Shown piece by piece: positions 1-8,796 of a stretch of DNA of 56,234 bases. The notes beneath the pieces are model-generated. The model had not been told where the DNA came from. It did not search any database and saw only the letters and a program-made list of their open reading frames with translations. Each line of letters opens with the position of its first letter. Position 1 is the stretch's first letter. The translations under genes and the position numbers were made by a program. Location of the stretch: assembly GCF_001485415.1 (NCBI RefSeq), contig NZ_BCMQ01000023.1, positions 1 to 56,234 on the forward strand, written 5' to 3'. Source of the stretch: Myroides odoratimimus. Its GTDB lineage: Bacteria; Bacteroidota; Bacteroidia; Flavobacteriales; Flavobacteriaceae.

Positions 1-14
1 GAGGGTAAACAAAA

Positions 15-85
15 GGTTCTGTGGCCGAGAGGATAGGCATGACTACGCAATAGTCATTAGATTGGTTCGAATCCAGTCGGAACCT
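15..85 (+). tRNA. tRNA-Cys(GCA)-like, copy 1, with C33
   Basis: The cloverleaf folds by eye: acceptor GGTTCTG/CGGAACC with one G-U pair, 3-bp D stem GCC/GGC with GG in the loop, anticodon stem TGACT/AGTCA, loop ACGCAAT, T-arm ATTGG-TTCGAAT-CCAGT, discriminator T. The anticodon is GCA. U73 plus GCA are the known main identity elements for cysteinyl-tRNA synthetase. The nearly universal U33 is replaced by C. CCA is not encoded. Confidence 0.8.
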
Positions 86-107
86 CAATATAAGAGGGTA
101 AACAAAA

Positions 108-178
108 GGTTCTGTGGCCGAGAGGATAGGCATGACTACGCAATGGTCATTAGATTGGTTCGAATCCAGTCAGAACCT
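108..178 (+). tRNA. tRNA-Cys(GCA)-like, copy 2, with C33
   Basis: Same fold as copy 1 but with a perfect 7-bp acceptor (GGTTCTG/CAGAACC). The anticodon stem closes with a T-G wobble because the 3' strand reads GGTCA. Anticodon loop ACGCAAT, anticodon GCA, discriminator T. C33 is kept, so this is not a one-copy error. Confidence 0.8.
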
Positions 179-200
179 CAATATAAGAGGGTAAACAAAA

Positions 201-271
201 GGTTCTGTGGCCGAGAGGATAGGCATGACTACGCAATAGTCATTAGATTGGTTCGAATCCAGTCAGAACCT
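201..271 (+). tRNA. tRNA-Cys(GCA)-like, copy 3, with C33
   Basis: Same sequence as copy 2 except for a fully Watson-Crick anticodon stem (TGACT/AGTCA). Acceptor perfect, anticodon GCA, loop ACGCAAT with C33, discriminator T at 271. It is the last copy of the array. The sequence from 272 to 460 is AT-rich and holds no gene I can support. Confidence 0.8.
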
Positions 272-460
272 CAACTCAGTAATAGAACTTGTTTTGTCAA
301 TTAGTGAATTAGTTATGTTGTTACTAGTACAATACTAGTTCTCTAATTATTGAATTTTACTTGTGGAATGAAGATGTATTTACTTAAAAACAGTTTACTA
401 GCATAATCAAGATGATTTTTTCTTTACAACTTTATTATTACTAATCGCAAGTGAAGTTAT

Positions 461-499
461 GTACTTGACTACACTGTTGGGTAGTCAAGTACTCTTTTT
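461..499 (+). terminator. Strong intrinsic terminator downstream of tRNA array
   Basis: Perfect 12-bp inverted repeat, GTACTTGACTAC (461-472) with GTAGTCAAGTAC (481-492), 8-nt loop, then TCTTTTT. It probably ends the tRNA transcript and separates it from the next gene. Confidence 0.7.
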
Positions 500-565
500 A
501 GATAAATATATATAGTACTTTATCTATTAAAAACAATAATATCAATTTTAAAAATCAATATACTT

Positions 566-1234
566 ATGAGAATACACAAAGAAGGAAAAGGATCTATCCT
601 GATAGGAGTATGTACTTTTATCATGGTTAATATATTGTCTTATGAATTGATTAGTCCTCGTTTTTGGTTGTTACAATTAGCTATTTTTATAGTCACATTG
701 ATTCTTATAGCATTGGTTATTTCTTTCTTTAGAATCCCGTCAAGAGTGTTGATACAAGACGACAACTTGGTCTTAGCTCCTTGTGATGGAAAAGTGGTTG
801 TAATAGAAGAAGTAGAAGCAGATGAGTATTTTAAAGATAAGCGTATTCAAGTTTCTATTTTTATGAGTGTCTTGAATGTTCATGTCAATAGAAATCCAAT
901 AGAAGGGGAGGTGTTATATAGTATGTATCACAAGGGAAAACACCTAGTGGCTTGGCATCCGAAGTCTTCAACAGCTAATGAACGTCATACTGTGGTGTAT
1001 AAGCATAAAAGTGGAAGAGAGGTCTTGGCTAAACAGATAGCAGGTGCCTTAGCCAATCGTATTGTCAATTATCTTACGATAGGTAAGATTGCTAAACAAA
1101 GTGAGGAAATGGGATTTATTAAGTTCGGTTCTAGAGTTGATCTACTATTACCTTTAGATGCTAAGATTAAAGTAAAGTTAGGAGATATCGCTCAGAGTGG
1201 TATTACAACTATAGCAGAGTGGGAGTCGTGCTAG
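566..1234 (+). CDS. psd: Phosphatidylserine decarboxylase family protein
   Basis: 222 aa, the short Psd form common in Bacteroidota. The family converts phosphatidylserine to phosphatidylethanolamine at the inner membrane using a self-made pyruvoyl group. Two hydrophobic segments (about 10-27 and 33-55) anchor the N-terminus. APCDGKV (71-77), the MSVLNVHVNR block (100-109) and FGSRVDL (187-193) are typical; S189 is the expected self-cleavage serine that becomes the pyruvoyl group. Its 3' end overlaps the convergent ChrA gene by 4 bp. The substrate is inferred from the family. Confidence 0.85.
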   Translation: MRIHKEGKGSILIGVCTFIMVNILSYELISPRFWLLQLAIFIVTLILIALVISFFRIPSRVLIQDDNLVLAPCDGKVVVIEEVEADEYFKDKRIQVSIFMSVLNVHVNRNPIEGEVLYSMYHKGKHLVAWHPKSSTANERHTVVYKHKSGREVLAKQIAGALANRIVNYLTIGKIAKQSEEMGFIKFGSRVDLLLPLDAKIKVKLGDIAQSGITTIAEWESC

Positions 1235-2370
1235 AAGTAGGGAGCAAGGAATAGGAGTAGCTTTCCTAGAATTAATCCTATGAGTAAAAGTATGCCAGTG
1301 TTTATCTTTTTGAAAAAAAGACTGATAGATAATATAGTGAGAGCGATTATAAAGTCGTTTTTATCCCTAATACTCTCTGAAGTTAGACTAATACAGACAG
1401 AAGCAATAAGAGCAATAGAGGTGATGTTCACTGCTTTTAGTATTAGCTGAAAAAGATTAGATCTCTTTAGGTAATGCACGATAGGAGTAATTAACAAAAT
1501 CAAGAGGAATGAAGGGATAAATACTGCAATAGTAGAAAAAACAGCACCTGACCAACCTCCTATTTGATAACCAACGAAGGTTACTGAAGAAAAGACAGGG
1601 CCAGGTGTTATCTGACCTGCTGTAATAGCATCTATGAGTTGAGTTCTTGTCAATAAACCTTTATGAACTAGTTCTGTTTCAATAAACGAAAATAAGACGT
1701 AACCACTTCCGTATAATACACTACCTATCTTTAAAAAGATCCAAAAGAGTTTTATATTCACATCAGCGTGATATCCCGTGTAAGGGATTGCTAATAAGGG
1801 GATAAAAGAAGGAAGGTGGTTTCTACTTACTCGGCAGTATGTATAGTATAATAGAGATAAGGCTAAAGTAAGTAATAGTAAGGTCATTTCGCTATACCCA
1901 GCTAAAGAAAGTACAAACACTCCACAAGTGAGTATTATCGATTTGGGTTTAGTGATAAATTGAGTCGTTAATTTAAATACAAGTAGAAGGATGATAATAG
2001 TGATGGAGGGCTTTAATCCATATAAATAGGTTTCTACTTCAGGAAGTTGTCCATATTGTTTATAAAAATAGGCTAGTATGCAAGTCAGTACTACTGCAGG
2101 AAATATGAAGCATATACCAGCGATAAACAGTCCTTTCCAGCCTCTGGTGGTGTAACCAATATGGATGGCAAGCTCTGTACTATTAGGTCCAGGGATTAGA
2201 TGAGTGATACTAATTAATTCTAGAAATTCCTGTGGATTTAGCCATTTTCTCTTTTCAACTATTTCTCGTTGCATCATTGCAATATGTGCAGCGGGTCCAC
2301 CAAAGCCTAAGCAACCCAGTTTAAAAAATACTTTTGCCAATTCCTTTAATCCAATAGTATTGTTTTCCAT
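1231..2370 (-). CDS. chrA: Chromate transporter, ChrA family
   Basis: 379 aa from the ATG at 2370; a GTG three codons upstream is a weaker start. CHR-family membrane protein that exports chromate in characterised members. It has two homologous halves. The first has FKLGCLGFGGPAAH near residue 17 and LIPGPNSTELA near 60. The second has FLKIGSVLYGSGYVLF near 212 and AGQITPGPVFSS near 247. About 10 to 12 hydrophobic helices are visible. Downstream of an AraC-type regulator on the same strand with a gap of about 80 bp, so co-transcription is possible. Chromate as substrate is from family knowledge only. Confidence 0.87.
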   Translation of the reverse strand: MENNTIGLKELAKVFFKLGCLGFGGPAAHIAMMQREIVEKRKWLNPQEFLELISITHLIPGPNSTELAIHIGYTTRGWKGLFIAGICFIFPAVVLTCILAYFYKQYGQLPEVETYLYGLKPSITIIILLLVFKLTTQFITKPKSIILTCGVFVLSLAGYSEMTLLLLTLALSLLYYTYCRVSRNHLPSFIPLLAIPYTGYHADVNIKLFWIFLKIGSVLYGSGYVLFSFIETELVHKGLLTRTQLIDAITAGQITPGPVFSSVTFVGYQIGGWSGAVFSTIAVFIPSFLLILLITPIVHYLKRSNLFQLILKAVNITSIALIASVCISLTSESIRDKNDFIIALTILSISLFFKKINTGILLLIGLILGKLLLFLAPYF

Positions 2371-2449
2371 AATGTACACGCTATAAGAGCAAAGGTGGAT
2401 AATTTAATAGGAGTTTATCTGGTATATTTGAAAATAGAATGGTATGAGA

Positions 2450-3238
2450 TTAAAGTTTCCTAAAGTTATTTGGTGTATAAGTAGTATGTTTTTTAAAATA
2501 TTTAGTAAAGTGTGATGCATCTGTAAAATTGAGTTGTAAACTAATTTCATTGATAGAGAAATCTGTGTAGATCAATAGTCTCTTTGCTTCTGCAATGATG
2601 TGTTGTGCTAGTACTGCAGCAGCTGATAGTCCAATGTTTTTTTGGCAACTGGCATTTAGATTTTGAGGGGTGGTATGGAGGAGTTTAGCATAGTGATTTA
2701 CTTTGTTGATCGGTGTGTGATCTATGTTTAATAAGTGTAGATAAGCACTGTATATACCTGATTTAAGAGGGAGTTGTTCTGTTATCGTAGAATTGCGTAT
2801 TTTGATAAATAAAGCCTTGAGTAAAGCCTCTTGAGCAGTTTGATCTTCTTCTGTAAGTAGTAACGCAAAGAGGAGATCAATATTAGTATCTTCAGGTAAG
2901 TCTATTTGAGTCAGTTGGGTAATGTCAAAAAAGAATTGTTTTAAAGTGCTGTCTATATTCTGTAAAAAGAAGTCTCGTTTAATTAAAATTACATATCCAA
3001 AAGGTTCTGAAGTTATGTTCCAATAGTGAACTTGCTCCTTTTTTATGATAAATAGGTTGTGTGTACTAAGCTGGTATTGTTGTTCATCTATACAGTGGTA
3101 TCCTGTTGTATTCTTTAGATATATGAGTTCAAAATAACCTTGGTGTTTATGCGGTTTTGTCGTTCTGATTTCTTTTTTAAATATGGCTATTTTGATTAAT
3201 TTTTGTTCTTCTATTTTATTGTTGATTGGAATACTCAT
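2450..3238 (-). CDS. AraC-family transcriptional regulator
   Basis: 262 aa from the ATG at 3238; an in-frame TTG 24 bases upstream is a less likely start. The N-terminal cupin-like sensor has the pattern KPHKHQGYFELIYL and a FIIKKEQVHYW strand. The C-terminal double helix-turn-helix includes FSINEISLQLNFTDASHFTK and ends KYFKKHTTYTPNNFRKL, the usual AraC signature. The ligand is unknown. It sits just upstream of chrA and may control it, but I see no conserved operator that proves this. Confidence 0.85.
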   Translation of the reverse strand: MSIPINNKIEEQKLIKIAIFKKEIRTTKPHKHQGYFELIYLKNTTGYHCIDEQQYQLSTHNLFIIKKEQVHYWNITSEPFGYVILIKRDFFLQNIDSTLKQFFFDITQLTQIDLPEDTNIDLLFALLLTEEDQTAQEALLKALFIKIRNSTITEQLPLKSGIYSAYLHLLNIDHTPINKVNHYAKLLHTTPQNLNASCQKNIGLSAAAVLAQHIIAEAKRLLIYTDFSINEISLQLNFTDASHFTKYFKKHTTYTPNNFRKL

Positions 3239-3270
3239 TTTGTGTTTACTTAGGTAATACAAGTATAATG

Positions 3271-3302
3271 AAAAAAACCTCTTTCTATTGGTTAGAAAGA
3301 GG
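3271..3302 (-). terminator. Intrinsic terminator of HMG-CoA synthase gene
   Basis: Stem CCTCTTTCTA (3278-3287) with TAGAAAGAGG (3293-3302) followed on the minus strand by seven T. It lies between the stop of the HMG-CoA synthase gene and the start of the AraC gene, so those two genes are separate transcription units. Confidence 0.75.
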
Positions 3303-3327
3303 TGAGTATAGTGAATTTCTTTTATTC

Positions 3328-4686
3328 TTATTTTACAAACTTATAGTAGCGTGCTCCTATTAGATGAGGTATTGCCGACTCGATATAGTCTATTACAAAT
3401 TCATTATTAGCAGGCTGTATTGGTGTTTTTTGCTCTTTCTTATGAAGGGCGATATAAGTACTGAAGTCTATTGCTGTTGACTGTTTTAAAGTTTCGAAGA
3501 TAGATACTTTAGGCATACCTTCTTGCCATGTACTTTGTACTTCGGCTTCGAATACTTTAGATTTAGATCCTGAACCATAAGCAATAAATCCTAGTGTAGT
3601 ATCTACTAAACTTTCTTTTGTATTGTTAAAATGAGACAGAGTAGATAGCAAACCTAAGAATATAGACCCTGTATAGATATTACCTACTTCACCAGAAGCT
3701 ATCTCTGATGGGGCAATCTTAGTATTAACCAATTCCATATACGCTTCTGACTTAGCAAATGCTTTGATCTGGTCTTTTGCATCAGCAGCTGTTCTGTCTA
3801 CTAGTTCAGGGTTCTCTTGTAATACTATTTCATGGAAAGTTCTACGTCCTTGGAAGCAATAAGGTAAATGCATCAAGACAGCCTTCCAATCTTGGTATAC
3901 TTTCAAGTCTTTTTTATTGTTTAACTCTTTGAAGTGAGTGTATGCTTCTGTGATTCTATTGATATAACATTCGTTAGAGTATTGTCCTTCGAATACAGGT
4001 TGGTCTTTGTGTATAGAGATTTCTGCTTCTTCTATACCATGCCATGCCTCATTAATAGAGTTTCCTGTGATGCTTTTTTTCTCTATCGAACGATGAGGTT
4101 TAAAGAAGTCAAATACACTTTCTGTAGCTACTCCAGTCTGTCCTGTGAAAGCTAACATACGAGGATTAGCACTAATTAATAAAGCAATAGCACCTGCACC
4201 TTGTGTGTATTCTCCTGTAGAAGCTAGGTCATACTTAGCGTAGTCTGTTGCGATAACAATAGCTTTCTTGGTAGGGTTAGCTTTTATGAAGTCAATAGCA
4301 TTCTGCATAGCATCTACTGCCCCTATACAAGCGAAAGTATGATCTACAGCATCACAATTTCTAAAAATACCTTGTCCATAGATTTGCTCTAATAATCCTA
4401 AGGTATAAGAAGCAATAGGTTTAGAGTTGTCTAATCCGCTCTCTGTACCTACGTATATTTTAGCAATGTCTTGAGGAGCAATAGTAGTATTGTCTTGGAG
4501 TAAGCTATACGCAGCATTAGCAGCCATTGTGATTACATCTTGGTAAGTATCTAATAACGCCATCTTTTGTAATCCAAGTCCCTTAGTTAATTTTAGAGGT
4601 TCGATATTTCGCTCGATAGCTAATGTTTCTATAGGTAAGTGAATTTTAGGGATAAAGTATGCAATACTATCTATTCCGACTTTCAT
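3328..4686 (-). CDS. Hydroxymethylglutaryl-CoA synthase family protein
   Basis: 452 aa. Bacterial HMG-CoA synthases condense acetyl-CoA and acetoacetyl-CoA in the mevalonate route to isoprenoids, which Flavobacteriaceae use. The N-terminal MKVGIDSIAYFIPK is typical. C120 in HTFACIGAVDA matches the catalytic cysteine, HLPYCFQGR near 272 matches the catalytic histidine region, and FIAYGSGSKSKVFEAEV near 366 matches the C-terminal GSG loop. Monocistronic, with its own terminator. HMG-CoA synthase is the best call; a polyketide beta-branching paralogue is less likely without PKS neighbours. Confidence 0.88.
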   Translation of the reverse strand: MKVGIDSIAYFIPKIHLPIETLAIERNIEPLKLTKGLGLQKMALLDTYQDVITMAANAAYSLLQDNTTIAPQDIAKIYVGTESGLDNSKPIASYTLGLLEQIYGQGIFRNCDAVDHTFACIGAVDAMQNAIDFIKANPTKKAIVIATDYAKYDLASTGEYTQGAGAIALLISANPRMLAFTGQTGVATESVFDFFKPHRSIEKKSITGNSINEAWHGIEEAEISIHKDQPVFEGQYSNECYINRITEAYTHFKELNNKKDLKVYQDWKAVLMHLPYCFQGRRTFHEIVLQENPELVDRTAADAKDQIKAFAKSEAYMELVNTKIAPSEIASGEVGNIYTGSIFLGLLSTLSHFNNTKESLVDTTLGFIAYGSGSKSKVFEAEVQSTWQEGMPKVSIFETLKQSTAIDFSTYIALHKKEQKTPIQPANNEFVIDYIESAIPHLIGARYYKFVK

Positions 4687-4860
4687 AATCTTTACTAATT
4701 TAAATGAAGGGTAAAATTAAAGTCATTTGTTAGAAATAACTAACTAAATTGAATAAAATTTATGTAATAATGCTATGTTATTGGTTTAATGTTATTAATA
4801 CATAGTTTTTATGTTTATAAAAGATTATAGTATTTTTACGATATAGTTAATTTAGAAGAG

Positions 4861-6594
4861 ATGAACAATTTATTCAATTTTGAAACAAATGTTAGCAATA
4901 TTATCTTGAAGCGCGGATTTGAGTATTATGAGCAAGGGATGGTGAGGGATATTACTAAACTAGGTGATTATATCTACGAGGGTGAAGTAGAGGGGAATGA
5001 TGATTATACTGTTGTTATAGAATTAGATAAATCACAGAGTATCAAAGATTATAATTGTGACTGTCCTTATGATGGAGCTGTCTGTAAACATGTTGTTGCT
5101 GTATTGTATCAATTGAGAGATGATATGACAATAGAGGTTGTACCAAAGAAAACAAAGAAGGTAAAAAGGATGAGTTTTAAAGATTTAGTCGAACAATTAA
5201 GCATAGAAGATTTAAGAGAGTTTATTTTTATAAGTGCAAAAAAAGACGCAAGACTAAAAGTGTCTTTAGAAGCTTATTTTGTAGATAGGGATGATACAGT
5301 CGATATAAAAGAGAAGTATAAAGAGGTTTTTAGAAAAATAATTAAACAGCATACTTCACGAGGTTTTGTCAGTTATACAGAAACAAAAAAATTAAGTAAA
5401 GAATTAGAAATATACTTAGGTAGAGTAAATGAACTTATAGCTGAAAGAAATTATAGAGATGCGTGTAGTATAATACAAATATTTATAGAAGAAGCTATTG
5501 ATGTGATTACCTTTTCTGATGATAGTAATGGATATTTTAGTGATTTAATCTTTAAAGCTATTGAAATATTGGATAGTATCATAGAAGCAGATATAACTAT
5601 TGAGTTTAAAGAGTCTTTAATTTCATTCTTTGAAGAAGAATTAGCAAAAGAGGTTTATTTTGATTACGGAGATTTTGGTTATGAGTTATTAGGTTCTTTC
5701 GAATTATTGTGTTTGAAGATATTTAAGGAAGAATTTTACCTCACATTTTTAGATAAAAAGATAAAAGAAAGTAATTCTGAGGAATATAGAATAAGACATT
5801 TTACTAACGTTAGATTATCCTTTTTAGGAAAAATAGGAAGAGAAGAACAGTTGAATCAAGAGATGTTGGATAATATATCTATTCCAGAAGTTAGAAGAAA
5901 CTTAGTTCAACGAGAGATGATGCATGGAGAGTATGAGAAAGCAAAAATATTACTTATTGAAGGAATAAAAATAGCAGAAGAATTAAAACATCCCGGAACT
6001 GTTAACCAATGGGAACTTATCTTATTAGAGATTGCAGAATCAGAAAAAGATGTTGAACGTATGCGTTATTTCTACAATAAACAAGTCTTTTTTGGTTGGC
6101 AAATCAATAAAACCTATTATAGTAAGTTAAAAGCAACATTTACAAAAGAAGAATGGACAGTAATCATCGAAGAAAAAATAGACAGTTTAATCAGTGAAGC
6201 TAAGAGTAAAGTGAAACAACACAGTATGTTTAATAGTAATCCATATGATGGTTTAGTTAATTCAGTAGGTGTTCTATATTCTTTAGAGGGGTATGTAGAT
6301 AGGTTATTTGACTTGTTAAAAAAAGTAAGTAGATTAGATTTAGTATTGCCTTATCTAAAATACATTAAAAAAGAGTATACTGTTGATGTAATATTTGATG
6401 TTTTAAGACCTCTCATTGTTTTAGAAGCAGATAGAGCTAATAATCGTTCAGATTATAAGAATATTGGTAATCTATTAATTTCTCTTAAAAAAGAGTTTCC
6501 GCAAGCTGTAGGAATTATTGATTCTATAGTAGATGAGATGAAGAAGAAGTATCCTAAGAGACCTGCTATGCTAGATGAGTTTAATAAAGTTTAG
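4861..6594 (+). CDS. SWIM zinc-finger domain protein
   Basis: 577 aa. A CxCx6CxH SWIM zinc finger is formed by C66, C68, C75 and H77 (CDCPYDGAVCKH). The preceding SNIILKRGFEYYEQGMV block is the usual start of these proteins. The rest is helical and charged with no motif I recognise. SWIM fingers bind DNA or protein; in bacteria they occur alone or beside SNF2 helicases, but no helicase gene is next to this one. Separated by 174 bp from the divergently transcribed HMG-CoA synthase gene. Specific role unknown. Confidence 0.75.
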   Translation: MNNLFNFETNVSNIILKRGFEYYEQGMVRDITKLGDYIYEGEVEGNDDYTVVIELDKSQSIKDYNCDCPYDGAVCKHVVAVLYQLRDDMTIEVVPKKTKKVKRMSFKDLVEQLSIEDLREFIFISAKKDARLKVSLEAYFVDRDDTVDIKEKYKEVFRKIIKQHTSRGFVSYTETKKLSKELEIYLGRVNELIAERNYRDACSIIQIFIEEAIDVITFSDDSNGYFSDLIFKAIEILDSIIEADITIEFKESLISFFEEELAKEVYFDYGDFGYELLGSFELLCLKIFKEEFYLTFLDKKIKESNSEEYRIRHFTNVRLSFLGKIGREEQLNQEMLDNISIPEVRRNLVQREMMHGEYEKAKILLIEGIKIAEELKHPGTVNQWELILLEIAESEKDVERMRYFYNKQVFFGWQINKTYYSKLKATFTKEEWTVIIEEKIDSLISEAKSKVKQHSMFNSNPYDGLVNSVGVLYSLEGYVDRLFDLLKKVSRLDLVLPYLKYIKKEYTVDVIFDVLRPLIVLEADRANNRSDYKNIGNLLISLKKEFPQAVGIIDSIVDEMKKKYPKRPAMLDEFNKV

Positions 6595-6659
6595 AGTATT
6601 GAGATTTTATGTAGTAGAACCCACTTAAATACCCTAATTTTGCATGAAATATAAAGATA

Positions 6660-7568
6660 ATGAAAGAAGCAAAGAAAACGCAGAAGAAACTACACCCACG
6701 TAATAAACATCAGGATTTATATGACTTTGATAAGTTAAAACAAGTGGTGCCTGAGTTGGCAACTTTTATTATCAAGAACCCGTCAGGGGTAGATACAATT
6801 GACTTTGCAAAACCTGAAGCAGTGGTTTTATTGAATAAAGCCATACTGATGAAGGACTATAAGATGACGTATTGGGAAATGCCTAAGACGAATCTATGTC
6901 CACCTATCCCTGGGAGAGCTGATTATATCCACTATATAGCAGATCTACTGGCAGAGGGGAACAATGGAAAAGTACCTACAGGAAAGGGAGTAAAGATATT
7001 AGATCTTGGAATAGGAGCTAATGTGATATATCCTATTATAGGTGTGGCTGAGTATGGATGGGAATTTGTGGGGTCTGAAGTAGATGTAGTGTCTGTAAAG
7101 ACAGCTAGTCATATCGTAGAGCACAACCCTCATCTAAAGAGTCATATCAGTATCCGTCAGCAACCTACTAAGCGAAATATATTAAAGAATATAATAGGAG
7201 AGAAGGAATACTTCGATGTGGTGATTTGTAACCCTCCTTTCTTTAAGTCAAGAGCTGAGGTGTTGGCGAAGACAACACAGAAGTTGAGAAACCTAGGTAA
7301 AGAAGTGGTGGGTAAACCAGTACAGAACTTCAGTGGGCAGAACAATGAGTTGTGGTGTGATGGTGGAGAACTTGCCTTTATCACTAATTACATTTATGAG
7401 AGTAAGCATTTTAAAAGACAGGCAGTATGGTTCACCACTTTAGTGTCTAATAAAGATAACCTTAAACCTCTGCAATCACTATTAAAACGAAGTGAAACTA
7501 AAGAGGTTCGTATTATAAATATGGAACAAGGGAATAAGATAAGCCGCATTTTGGCGTGGAGGTATTAA
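6660..7568 (+). CDS. rlmF: 23S rRNA (adenine-N6)-methyltransferase RlmF
   Basis: 302 aa. RlmF methylates N6 of A1618 (E. coli numbering) in 23S rRNA using S-adenosylmethionine. Visible features are an N-terminal basic stretch ending LHPRNKHQDLYDFDKL, the SAM-binding LDLGIGAN (114-121) and the catalytic NPPF (191-194) of N6-adenine methyltransferases, followed by FFKSRAEV. Length and ends match the family. It is followed at once by a bidirectional terminator. Confidence 0.92.
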   Translation: MKEAKKTQKKLHPRNKHQDLYDFDKLKQVVPELATFIIKNPSGVDTIDFAKPEAVVLLNKAILMKDYKMTYWEMPKTNLCPPIPGRADYIHYIADLLAEGNNGKVPTGKGVKILDLGIGANVIYPIIGVAEYGWEFVGSEVDVVSVKTASHIVEHNPHLKSHISIRQQPTKRNILKNIIGEKEYFDVVICNPPFFKSRAEVLAKTTQKLRNLGKEVVGKPVQNFSGQNNELWCDGGELAFITNYIYESKHFKRQAVWFTTLVSNKDNLKPLQSLLKRSETKEVRIINMEQGNKISRILAWRY

Positions 7569-7603
7569 TAACAAAGGATGCTGTATCAGCATCCTTTGTT
7601 ATT
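7567..7603. terminator. Bidirectional terminator between rlmF and NADAR gene
   Basis: Perfect stem of about 17 bp, AATAACAAAGGATGCTG (7567-7583) with its complement (7587-7603) around a 3-nt loop. A/T runs on both sides let it act for both converging genes. Confidence 0.8.
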
Positions 7604-8167
7604 TTATTTATTCATTATCATCTCTCTTACTTCCATTAAGGCAAAACCGAGTAAGTTCAATCCATTCCATTTGACAGGAATATTTATTTTTTCATTATCT
7701 GCTGCTAATCCTACTCCCCATATCGTATCTACTGGACTAGCTTCTACTAGTACTCTTTTTTTAGTATTGATTAGAAAGGTTTGAAGTTCTTTGTTTTGAG
7801 TAAACTTATGATAGTTACCTTCTACCACGATACGATAACGATTAGCTATCCATATATCTTCTCTAAATCCGCGTACTTCTCTTCCTAGGGCTTTCATCTC
7901 CATAGGACTTTTGGCATTCATAATGCGTTTATAGATTTCTTGATCATTGAATAACAAAGCTTTTTGTGCCATCATCCAATGTTCTGTAGAAGCATAAGAC
8001 TGTCCATTGACCTCAAATCGACTAGGCCACCATTGGCTAAAGCACGCTGCTGTAATCTCTCCACTTTTGCTTTTTTGATGCCCCCAAAAGAAGATGTACT
8101 TTGATTTCTTTCCACTTTGGTACTCTTTTATATGTTTGTCTAGACTATACTGTTGTTCGAACTTCAT
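7604..8167 (-). CDS. NADAR family protein (YbiA-like N-glycosidase)
   Basis: 187 aa. NADAR proteins hydrolyse N-glycosidic bonds; characterised members act on early riboflavin intermediates (YbiA/RibX type) or remove ADP-ribose from guanine in DNA (DarG-linked type). Family blocks are FFWGH, CFSQWWPSRFEV, STEHWMMAQKALLF (with the usual glutamate), the conserved GNYHKFTQN, and VEASPVDTIWGVGL. No DarT toxin gene lies nearby, so a metabolic repair role is more likely. Converges on rlmF. Confidence 0.88.
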   Translation of the reverse strand: MKFEQQYSLDKHIKEYQSGKKSKYIFFWGHQKSKSGEITAACFSQWWPSRFEVNGQSYASTEHWMMAQKALLFNDQEIYKRIMNAKSPMEMKALGREVRGFREDIWIANRYRIVVEGNYHKFTQNKELQTFLINTKKRVLVEASPVDTIWGVGLAADNEKINIPVKWNGLNLLGFALMEVREMIMNK

Positions 8168-8261
8168 TGTTATTCTGAATTATGCTGTGTAAAAATAAAG
8201 AATCCTATTCTTTATTAAATTGTTTATTTTAGCCGAAACCCAATCAACTAATTATTAAAAA

Positions 8262-8618
8262 ATGAAATTAAAGAAAATAGTACAGTATTTTGCGATTTGA
8301 ACTTTATTGATGAGCTTTTTAGTAGCTTGTAGTAGTGATGATAATTCGTCTATCACAAGAGAAAATAAGCGTGTAAAAGTAGAGTCTTATACCCTGATGA
8401 AACCCATAGAGCCTTTTAAAGGACAAGATGTGGAACATTTAATATTATATACCATGTCTGGTGAGATCTTAGATTATACACCATCTATAGAAGGATTTAA
8501 ATATGAAGAAGGATATACGTACGTATTAGATATTACAAGAACTCACAATAAAGAGTTAATGGATAGTAATTTTGAATATGTGTTAGTCAAATTAATTTCT
8601 AAAGAGAAAAAAGAATAA
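8262..8618 (+). pseudogene. Small lipoprotein (DUF4377-like) with in-frame TGA in its signal peptide
   Basis: An ATG at 8262 starts MKLKKIVQYFAI, then TGA at 8298, then the same frame continues TLLMSFLVACSSDD with a clear lipobox (LVAC) and a mature domain of about 92 aa. Without the TGA this is a standard outer-membrane lipoprotein signal. The mature part ends GFKYEEGYTYVLDI...FEYVLVKLISKE, which resembles the DUF4377 fold by eye. Restart at TTG 8307 or ATG 8310 would leave a signal without its basic N-region. Either a nonsense mutation or a restart; I favour a broken gene. Confidence 0.6.
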
Positions 8619-8642
8619 ATAAGTGTATATAGACATACTAGT

Positions 8643-8669
8643 AAGGATGCCGCAGAGCATCCTTTTTTT
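8643..8669 (+). terminator. Intrinsic terminator
   Basis: Stem AGGATGC (8644-8650) with GCATCCT (8657-8663), loop CGCAGA, then a T run. It ends the small lipoprotein transcript. Confidence 0.75.
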
Positions 8670-8796
8670 GTTCAGTTAACTTTTTTGTTAGGAGTACTCT
8701 TTCCGCTATTAAAATAAAGAAAACAATATTTTAGGTACGGTATAGTTTTTGTTATTTTAAAAGTTAAATTTACTTCAACTTTTATAGATTGTTTTT

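Larger units (their letters stand above)
1..271 (+). repeat. Tandem 93-bp repeat carrying tRNA genes
   Basis: Three near-identical units with a period of exactly 93 bp (tRNA starts at 15, 108 and 201). Each unit is a 71-nt tRNA plus a spacer of about 22 nt beginning CAATATAAGAGGG. The window starts inside a spacer, so more copies probably lie upstream. Copies differ at only two positions: G instead of A in the 3' acceptor strand of copy 1, and A/G at the base of the anticodon stem in copy 2. Confidence 0.9.

Noticed and set aside
1..271. CRISPR array
   Set aside because: The 93-bp period is too long and each unit folds as a complete tRNA; there are no variable spacers and no cas genes.
62..304. 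80-aa reading frame across the tRNA array
   Set aside because: It is the tRNA repeat read as protein (repeated VRIQSEPQ); the cloverleaf structures explain the sequence.
7604..8167. NADAR gene as part of a DarT/DarG-type defence pair
   Set aside because: Neighbours are rlmF and a small lipoprotein; no DarT-like toxin is present.
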